A DNA stretch of 64,000 nucleotides from Eleginops maclovinus. Its lineage: Eukaryota; Chordata; Actinopteri; Perciformes; Eleginopidae. Below, piece after piece: positions 44,572 to 64,000 of the stretch. How positions within the stretch are numbered: position 1 is the first letter of the stretch; the number at the start of each line of letters is the position of its first letter. The stretch covers positions 19,163,104 to 19,227,103 of the forward strand of contig NC_086352.1 of assembly GCF_036324505.1 (NCBI RefSeq), read 5' to 3'. The position numbers and the translations under genes were made by a program. The notes below the pieces were generated by a model. The model was not told where the DNA came from and did not search any database. It saw only the letters and a list, made by a program, of their open reading frames with translations.

Positions 44572-47500
44572 GATTGTTTCTTAAGAATACCGTCTACAAT
44601 TAGTAGTGTTATGCTGCCCAGCACTGTCAAACAAACTTTGTGTTGACACTTCCAACACTTAAAAAAAAAACATGTACTGGGTTTTAAATAATCATTACTT
44701 TAGAAACCGGATGTGACAGCAGTGTGGTTTTGGACTCTGAGGCCTCGCTGTTCTACTTGATAATGACCCCACAGTAACCTCTACCTGCTATTTAAATGAT
44801 CTTAGTTGCGAAGCTGTTGATTTGTCAGTATCTCACTGACAGTAAGATGACTAGCTTGATTTCAATCTGTGAGAATATACTATGCACTTTGTATTGAGTC
44901 AAAATTAAACTTCAAAAATCTGATGCATCTGGGGCACAGGGGGCTGATTCATATAACATTGGTGTTTAATTCGGAAAAGATCCTTTTACTGCACGTCATC
45001 AACTCTCTTTCCTACCTTACCTGTCTCTGTACGGTCACCATGGACCAGAGCAAGTAAAGCCCTCAAAAACCTTTTTTTTTTTTTTGTAGATGGAGAAGGT
45101 GAAAGCAGGATTTTATTTACTTTGCATGAAGAGTATAGTAGCATCATCACACATTGAAGGAGCCTTGCATTGAACTGACTCTTTCTGCAGTAGTTTTTTT
45201 TACTGTGTTACATTGTGAAGCCCAATGTGGTTGTGTATTCTACACAAGAGGTTGCGTACACAAGCCAATAATACAGCAAAAGAAACTGAATGTTAGAAAG
45301 ACTTCAATACAGAATTTAAGTTATGTTCTTTTCTGGACATTTGTAAGCTGGTCAAACATATATGTTGGGTTTACTAATACAGCAGGTGTGTTTAAAGTTA
45401 AAACGTAATGTGCAAGGCTGGAAGGCCCTTGTAGGAGCCATAATGCATCAGAGTTTATTTTATCTGCATAAGTTCATGTTAACCTGCAGTTCTGACATTT
45501 GAACAAAAGATAGAGCATCCATTGCAAAGTGTATAAATGTAATCACATGGTAATCAGAGTCAGGTGTGTGTGTAACGGAAAAGCAAACAGCTTTTCGCCG
45601 TGTCGTGTCATGTCGAGACAGTGCGGTGGAGTAAAGTCAGATGTGTGTAAAGTGTATGTACCAGAGACATTGTTCACTGAATGGAAACAAGCCGAGCATT
45701 GTCCATACCTTCACAATGGTAATTATGTTCAATGCTAAATAAATGCATCGAGAGATTCAAAGAGATATGCTGATTGGACATTGTTTTGTTGGACTGGAGC
45801 ACGCGTCCGAAGAAGTTCTCCCGTTCGCATCCCTCAGTGCCTTATGATCATACTTAAAGAGCACTACAGCCCTGTTGAAGGAAAGATGATAACACAGTGA
45901 GTTTTGATCCTGTCTATCAACGTATCCCTGCAACATTCTTTTTGTTTGGCTTTATACAAGATTCTGACGATGATAAGGTCAGGGCACAAGTGGGGTGCTG
46001 ACTGTCATCAGAGAAGATGAGACTCTCCAAATCCTTTCCCTCTGGACCCGGTGTCTACTGTCATCATTTCTGAGGGAGGTATTGTAATGTACAATCTACA
46101 GGACCTTCCTAGTTCACCTTTCCTCTGGTTGGGGCTGTCATATGGTTTACACTTGCAGGATCCTGAAGCCATTAAAAACTTGTTCAACTTAATTCAGAGT
46201 GATGTGTGAATTGAGAAAGAACACACATTGCTTTTGGATTATGAGCAACATCAGTGTTTTTTTTTTTTTTTAATAATAAAAATAAAAGGCATATAATTAA
46301 ACTGTGTCACTACTTTGATTTATCATGTGTAACTGTAACTGGGATTTCTGCAGGAGAGTGGAACCAGTTTGTCATTAGTATAATGGATGTTTAAAGCATT
46401 TAAGTTTGTTGACTAACATTTACTTTTCAAGCCAAAACAACTACAAATTGTAAGTTGCAGAAAATGTCGAATTAGTTAGACCAACTTCAGTTATTTTTCG
46501 TTTGGCTTACACATGGTGTATTTCACCTTAACGTATTTAGTTGTCTTAAATATTGGCTGTATAGTCATTCTGAATAGTCCTGCTCAGTAAAGACTTAGTA
46601 ACTCTGAAGTAAAAACATGATCAAGTATTCTTCTATAGTTTGGTTTTTTGTTACCTAAATTCAAGTTTAAGTTTTATACACCAAATAATACATTTGTTAG
46701 TACAACATTCAACCGCTAGTCACTTCAATTAAGTGAAACTAAAATCTCGACTTGGTTTTTCTTTGTTGTTTTGAGGTAATCGGTTTGCATGGTTTTTTTT
46801 ATAGGTTAAGTTAACTATGAATTGCCTGTGTCCTGAAAAGAAAATGTCTCCATCTTCACTGTACAATCAAATCTCAGTATTTAATCATTTTAGTAAAATT
46901 GCATCCATGCTTTCAGAGCATTTGTAATGTACAAGTGAAAAATCTTCTGTAAAAGTGTTTAGATTTAAGTGGTGAGCGCAGATGAATGAAACACCCCTCT
47001 AAAGTCATAGATGCTTTATTCTGCAAAGCAACATAGGAGGAGCAAAAAAGGGAAAAAAAACATAGATTTTGGTGAAGGGGGACTAAAAGAAAAATGTAAA
47101 ACATGATTTAGCAAAATACTTGAAAAGGCAAATATTCAGTGTGGCGTGTGACCACCAGATGGTGCCCAACACCAACAAATGAAAAAGAGACGCTGATCAC
47201 TTTTCTCCTTTCTTTTTCTCCACCACCTAAATAGCACCTAAAATCTATTGTATATCAAAAAGCAAATCATGGTGTTGATTATTTTTACTGCTATAATTTA
47301 TTTTAATATTGTCATTACCATTATTGTTGGCGTTGGTAGACTTTTACCATTCAGCTAACATTGGGAGTGCAGAAGAATTATCATATGACATATCCCTAAA
47401 ATCTCATAAAATATGAATATGTATAAGAAATGGTTCCGAAATATTATGCATGCTTCTGTGGAAGGATGTGGTTGTCGGGGGGGGGGGGGGGGGGGGGGGG

Positions 47501-47880
47501 TGAAAAATAGGCTTGAATTATTGATAGATTCCTACGTTGAGCAGAGGATCTTGTTGGGGGGTGGGTATCCACTCCTACTCATTTGGTTTCCATAGCACCG
47601 CCCTCGTGAGAGCTGCAGCTTTCGTATATCAGGTTAACTGTACTTGTTTTTGAATACGTTTTATTCTTAAAAGCCGAATAATAAAATAAAATCGAAATAT
47701 CTAAAGGCCTTTAATATATCTCAATCATCTAAGGTGCTACATAAAGCTAAATCAAAATGAACTATAAAACATGTCTTCTCTCTTTCCTTCATTGGTGTAT
47801 TTAATAACTAATAGTTAGTGATATTCATGCATTAGCACGTAATATTGTGTCTTTGGCCTGCATGTGTGCTGAGCAGCTGG
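44572..47880. other. Intergenic; no confirmed gene
   Basis: Mostly AT-rich. A Kozak-like ATG (CACCATGGACC at about 45036-45046) opens a frame of only five codons. A higher-complexity stretch at about 45520-45840 ends in AATAAA (45738-45743) followed by GT-rich sequence, as at a polyadenylation site. A G24 run lies at 47477-47500. No coding similarity was recognised. Confidence 0.4.
47477..47500 (+). repeat. G24 homopolymer
   Basis: 24 consecutive G residues about 900 bp upstream of the slc17a6 coding start. It could form a G-quadruplex; the length is also prone to sequencing error. Confidence 0.9.
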
Positions 47881-48407
47881 CCAGATGTTGCACGCGGAGC
47901 TGTTGTCGCTGAGCTCGACGTCAGATGAACCTGCTCGCACCACAGGAGCCACGATACTGCCTCACTCCCTCTTTGATTTATTGAAGCTACTCAAAACACC
48001 CACTTCTGCTGTCTTTGAACCTTTTATTTTTCTACGCATTCTCTCTCTCTCTCTTTTTTTCTAATTCCGGACAAATCCATAACCAATCTACGACGCCGAC
48101 TATTAATTTCACTCATTTTTTCCTCGCGATGGCACTTGGCGCGGCTACTGTACGCCAGGCAGGAGAGGACCTGGTGGTGGAGGAAGGCGCACGGTTCGTT
48201 TAATTCTTCCAGTTTTTTCGCATTTACGGTTTCGTTGCTAAAAAAATACTTGTCTTTTTGGATCGTCGCCTCCCTGGACTCACGTTCATCACAACTTCGT
48301 TTGTTGTGTTCCCCGTAGCCGCTGCAGCCGGCCATCCTGCGCCGTAACATGAAGATAAATCAATAAAATAATATTTAAACAAAAAGGCCTACACACAGAA
48401 ACTGAAT
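47881..48407 (+). promoter_or_regulatory. Presumed promoter and 5' UTR of slc17a6
   Basis: CpG content rises here (GTTGTCGCTGAGCTCGACGT at about 47902) compared with the AT-rich DNA to the left. A pyrimidine-rich run follows at 48040-48062. Several upstream ATGs lie before the main start, including one opening a 24-codon frame at 48129. Confidence 0.45.
48129..48203 (+). CDS. Candidate upstream ORF in the slc17a6 leader
   Basis: An ATG in moderate context (GCGATGG) opens 24 codons ending in TAA, about 200 nt before the slc17a6 start. If the leader includes this region the uORF could lower translation of the main frame. No family similarity; only the frame is seen, the role is inferred. Confidence 0.25.
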   Translation: MALGAATVRQAGEDLVVEEGARFV

Positions 48408-59994
<11,587 letters not shown>

Positions 59995-61800
59995 ACCAAA
60001 CATAGATCCACTCACACATGAGTAGACTTATTTTCCTGAGTGTGCATCAGTTTAGTCATCAAAAAATATCAACAAATGAAAAAAAAAATACAATCCATTG
60101 TTGTATTGTTTGCACAAATTCAAAAAAGATAAATAGGTATCAATTTACTGTAAAAATAATTAAAATGTGTAAAAGATTCAAATGATATTCGATTAATAGC
60201 GATGTAACACATATCAAATTGGCAGTCTGTAAACGTATTATTATGCATATTGATAAAAGGTATATCTATTTGGAGTGCAATCTTGTGTAAGTGTGAACAA
60301 TTTTCTCCCATCTGCCGAGGCTTCCTGTCCACATTGAAGACTGTAGGGACACATAGAAGCTGCTCATCAGAACCAAACCCTTATCTATCAAATTACGAGT
60401 AACAATACAACGTCCTACAAGCCAGCCATTACAGTGTATAGATGTGTCACTGCACAGCGTCGTAAGAGAAACTAGACACTCTGTTGATATAGATTGTACT
60501 GTATCTCTCCTGAATGCACTCAGAGTAGTGTGTCCTTTTTTATGCACAATATGATGATTTTTGTTTCTTATCACCGGCTTCTGTGTATGTAAATGTCCTT
60601 AACATGTAAGTGAACTAGTGTTGAGATTTGAGTGGCACATCATGATGACCATTTGGTTACACTTGCATATAAGGTAAACGACAAAAATGTCTGTCCAATG
60701 TTTGCTACATGTGATCCATTTTGTACCTCAGCTGTTTAGCATTTGATTTCAGCAACTTCAACCCGACACGTCCCAGCAGTGTAGTGCAGGAGTAAAGCTA
60801 ACCTCATAACTATAGAAAAGTCTAGTTGTACCAATGCTAAAAGCAATGTCCTGCATCAAATATGAGAGAGATAATTAGAAGATAGAACATATTTATAAGA
60901 GGTTTTAGAATAAATTTAGAGATTTATAGTCATACAGAACCTTAATGAAGGGTTTGTGCAATGCAATGATTTTGTGAAAGTACAGAAAAGCCAAAATCAG
61001 AATGAGAGTCTAACTATATGAAAGGAGCAAACCCTTATAATGTAAATGAGAATAACAAACATATATTATTTAAATAAATGTGAAAGATATGATAAAATGA
61101 ATAAGAGATGTGAAAAGTTTCAGTGTCTTTAAAACTAAAGGGAAACTAGTTTAAAATGTTAAATGACATACAAGTTGAGGTGAACAATCCTAAAAAAAGT
61201 ATTTGAATGTTTATATAAAGCTATAATTTGGACAAACTGCCATATTTCATTTCCATTACAGCATGGCTATGAGTTGAGACATTTTATGATGTATAATGTA
61301 ACGATGTTTCTTCATGGTAGTGTGGTGATGAAAAGTGTTTTAGGCTCCTGGAAGGGAAGAACAAGGTGACACACAATCTGTTTCTCATTCTGCACTTACA
61401 CTGACCAGGTCTGAAGGGGGCCAACTTAGTTTGTTTTAACACTTGTCTGTGGGGACCATAATTCAGCACTTCACGATGTAGATGTGTGTGGATGTGTATT
61501 TATGCATGGGACTACGTGAAATGTGTAGTTTTGTCTTTTTAAAGTTTTTTTATCTTTCTTTCAAACTTATTTGTCTTTGTCTCAGAAACTGTTACTGATG
61601 CTTCAATTTCTTTGCACAATCAACCAAAGGGGAATAGCAGAGCTTGGTTTTAGCTGGAAGTCAAATATTTTTTTTAAGGGAGTACAGACCATCAGCGTTG
61701 AGGTTTCAGCGTTTGGACCATAAGTGTGCAGGTGGCACCAAAACATTACTCAGTGTACAAAGCAATAAATCCATAGTAACAGTTCTGGTCAAAACATCAT
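59995..61800 (+). other. Presumed slc17a6 3' UTR
   Basis: AT-rich sequence after the stop codon. Polyadenylation hexamers are at 61073-61078 and 61765-61770; either could end the transcript. No coding exon was seen. Confidence 0.4.
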
Positions 61801-64000
61801 GAACAGTCATTATGTAATAGTTTTTTATGCATTTGTTTGAGTCGTGTTTTTTGTGATAACAAATGTAGAAAATAACACTTGTAAAGGAAAAAACTGAAAT
61901 ATATGTAAAAAATATAGAAATAGAGTCCAACACAAACGTCTTTGAAATCAAGGAAGTGCAAAGAGTTTGTGACAGGGCTGCTCACCAGATGAGAATGATA
62001 AAAAGAGCTCTGTCTGAGAGGCGGACGCTCTTCTTCATGTTCATGTTTTTGTTTTTGTTTTGGTGTGGTCCATTGTGTGCTGTAGTTTCCTCTCCCTGTC
62101 TCTACCCTCAATTTTAAGTTTGATGAATGTTCTCCAATTAGTGGCTGGACCCCCCTACTTAACCACACGTACCTCCAACCTGAGTTCATTGTCAGAATAT
62201 TCATCTACATTAAAGATGAAACCTAAACAGGTGATTCTACATTTTCAAAGAGGAAAAATGTGCAACCTGAAGTAGTAAAAAGTTTCCTGTTTTGTGCCTC
62301 TGAAGTTAAAGTGTGATTCTATGGCTTCCGTTGCTGTGTAAATTGAGAGGTTTGTTGGTGTCGAAATGAAATACTCTATATCCTTTTTTGATAAAAAAGC
62401 AAACTAATCTGTGTGTCCTGAGTATTTGTGTTGATGCCAAAGACAAACAAGTGAAGTAAAATGATTTGTTCAATGTTCACTCTCTTTTAGCTCTGTGTTT
62501 GGTCTCTTTCTAATTCTTAAAGGGAATACAGTATATCTTTTGAGTTGCTAAATGTTACACTACTGATCACCGTCATTGGACACAAAAGCTACAGTCGTAG
62601 CATGAGGGAGGGCAAAAAGATGCTTGAAACATTTATTTGTGTTCTGTTTTGTGTCTTTTGACTTGACAAGAATAATACTTAATTCACCAGTACACACTCA
62701 CCACAAAGAAAATGTAATGTAACAGAGATGGTAACACTGTGAGACATCTATTTTCAAACTGAATGAAATGTATTGACAGTTGCCGAACACAGTTCAAATA
62801 CTGCAGTTTGAAACTTACAGTTTCATCCTTGTCTTTCCAAAATATTATCATTTTATCCAATCAGACATTGATGTAAAATCATCAAAATTAGAAATGTGTC
62901 CATAATGGCCAGTAAGGGTTTTGTGAGGTCACAGTGACCTTAACCTTTGACCTTTCTTGAGCAAATTCAAATCAGTTCATCCTTTATTCCATTTGGAAAC
63001 TAGTGTCAAAACATTTCTGCAGCCTTCCTGATAAATCATATTTACAAGAAAAAACATATTTACATTACTCTACTAAACAGTTTTCATCGCTCAATAATCT
63101 CAATCATAAAAACATAAATTATGTCAAAGTAATGAACTTTACATGAGATATGTGGGTACAGAAGGGTTGGCAGTAGAGTGAGTGCTGATGCTTCTTCAAG
63201 GCCACAGGAAGTGCTCAGTTAATGGCTGCCCTCCTTCCCCCGGTGGTGAAATCAATAGCGCCGGTCCCTTGTGTTCGGCTGGACCTATCGACTGCTCTAA
63301 CCTCTTAATGGAGATGAGAGGGAGGAGGAGCACTTATTGAGCTATTTGAAGGTGTTATTTCGATTTAAGAGCCGATCCCCACCCACACCAACAAAGCTTC
63401 AGTCCTCACAGATGATCATCGGAGGAGATACTGTACAACGGAACACAACAGTACACCTGATCCTGATCACAGATAAACTGTCTCTGTTTCAGGACATTCT
63501 CTCTCTGGATTAGCTATACTTTTCAAGGGCAAGAGTGATTTGTATAACCAGATAAATGCATTTATAATTTGTACAGTGGCAGCTGTGCAAGCAGTTTTAA
63601 CCCAAGACTGTTAGCAACACTACCGAGACATATACTTACAAAGTGATTTGTTGATGTCAAAACTAGTATTAACAAGTTAAAATCAAAAACTAAATCAGCC
63701 TTTCCTATTTGCTCACACATATATTGTTATTCTAAGTACATTATTTGTGGTCTCAAAAGGATATTTAAATAATAAAATGGCTATTAATATATCTTCATAA
63801 ACATTCAATTAATGGTGGTATTAATTCTCTGCTTAAGTGTGAACTTTGAAGTCTGTGTAATGACCTGTATCTACGCAACAGCTCAACTCTTTTTTTTGTT
63901 TTTTCCATGTATTTTAACCGAGATGTCTATTTTTAGTTGTTTAGTATGAATTCCTGCACTGGGTAGAGCTGGGTTGGTGAAGTAAAATTCAGACCACATC
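61801..64000. other. Intergenic, no gene recognised
   Basis: No exons recognised on either strand. The stretch 63190-63340 is more GC-rich and ordered than its surroundings (CCCCCGGTGGTGAAATCAAT) and might be a conserved non-coding element. Confidence 0.4.

Noticed and set aside
45036..45100. Kozak-like ATG followed by a donor-like GTAAAG and a strong polypyrimidine acceptor
   Set aside because: The implied intron is under 45 nt and the joined frame stops within a few codons; not supported as a gene.
45529..45738. 69-aa Cys-rich frame
   Set aside because: No recognised family, no signal peptide, and no convincing start context; recorded only as part of a possible non-coding transcript.

Overview
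The window is nuclear DNA from a ray-finned fish, most likely a percomorph teleost. Vertebrate exon-intron structure, long CA/GT and TA microsatellites, L2-type LINE, BEL/Pao and hAT remnants support this, as does a head-to-tail ano5-slc17a6 pair that matches human 11p14. All gene models were assembled by hand from splice sites, reading phase and remembered family sequences; no database was searched.

Layout. (1) 1-9168, minus strand: the 5' end of an immunoglobulin-superfamily receptor of the DCC/neogenin side branch, most like igdcc3. It consists of a signal-peptide exon at 9102-9168, a 5.2-kb intron, and a first Ig-domain exon at 3585-3890; the rest lies beyond the left edge. (2) About 10-18.6 kb: a transposon-rich gap. 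It holds a 2.8-kb composite hAT element with a perfect 8-bp target duplication and a broken transposase start, one end of a TTAA-flanked DNA element, and a decayed BEL/Pao retrotransposon on the minus strand cut off at a (TA)n tract. (3) 21254-40858, plus strand: complete ano5 (anoctamin 5, TMEM16E), 20 coding exons, 906 codons plus stop. (4) 40859-48400: intergenic. It contains a second, 1.06-kb hAT element inverted relative to the first, also with a perfect 8-bp target duplication, and a CpG-rich promoter-like segment. (5) 48408-59994, plus strand: complete slc17a6 (VGLUT2), 12 coding exons, 581 aa. Intron 3 carries an L2-type LINE 3' end that stops about 33 nt before exon 4, and a 140-bp (GT)n lies just before exon 10. 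(6) 59995-64000: 3' UTR and intergenic DNA.

The three genes are not an operon or pathway. Ano5 is an intracellular-membrane anoctamin linked to muscle and bone, VGLUT2 loads glutamate into synaptic vesicles, and the Ig protein is a neural cell-surface receptor. Their adjacency is conserved synteny. No convincing new biochemical system was found. The most notable points are the composite hAT with matching outer target duplications, a 13-bp tandem duplication that doubles the splice donor of slc17a6 exon 2, and repeats placed very close to two slc17a6 splice acceptors.
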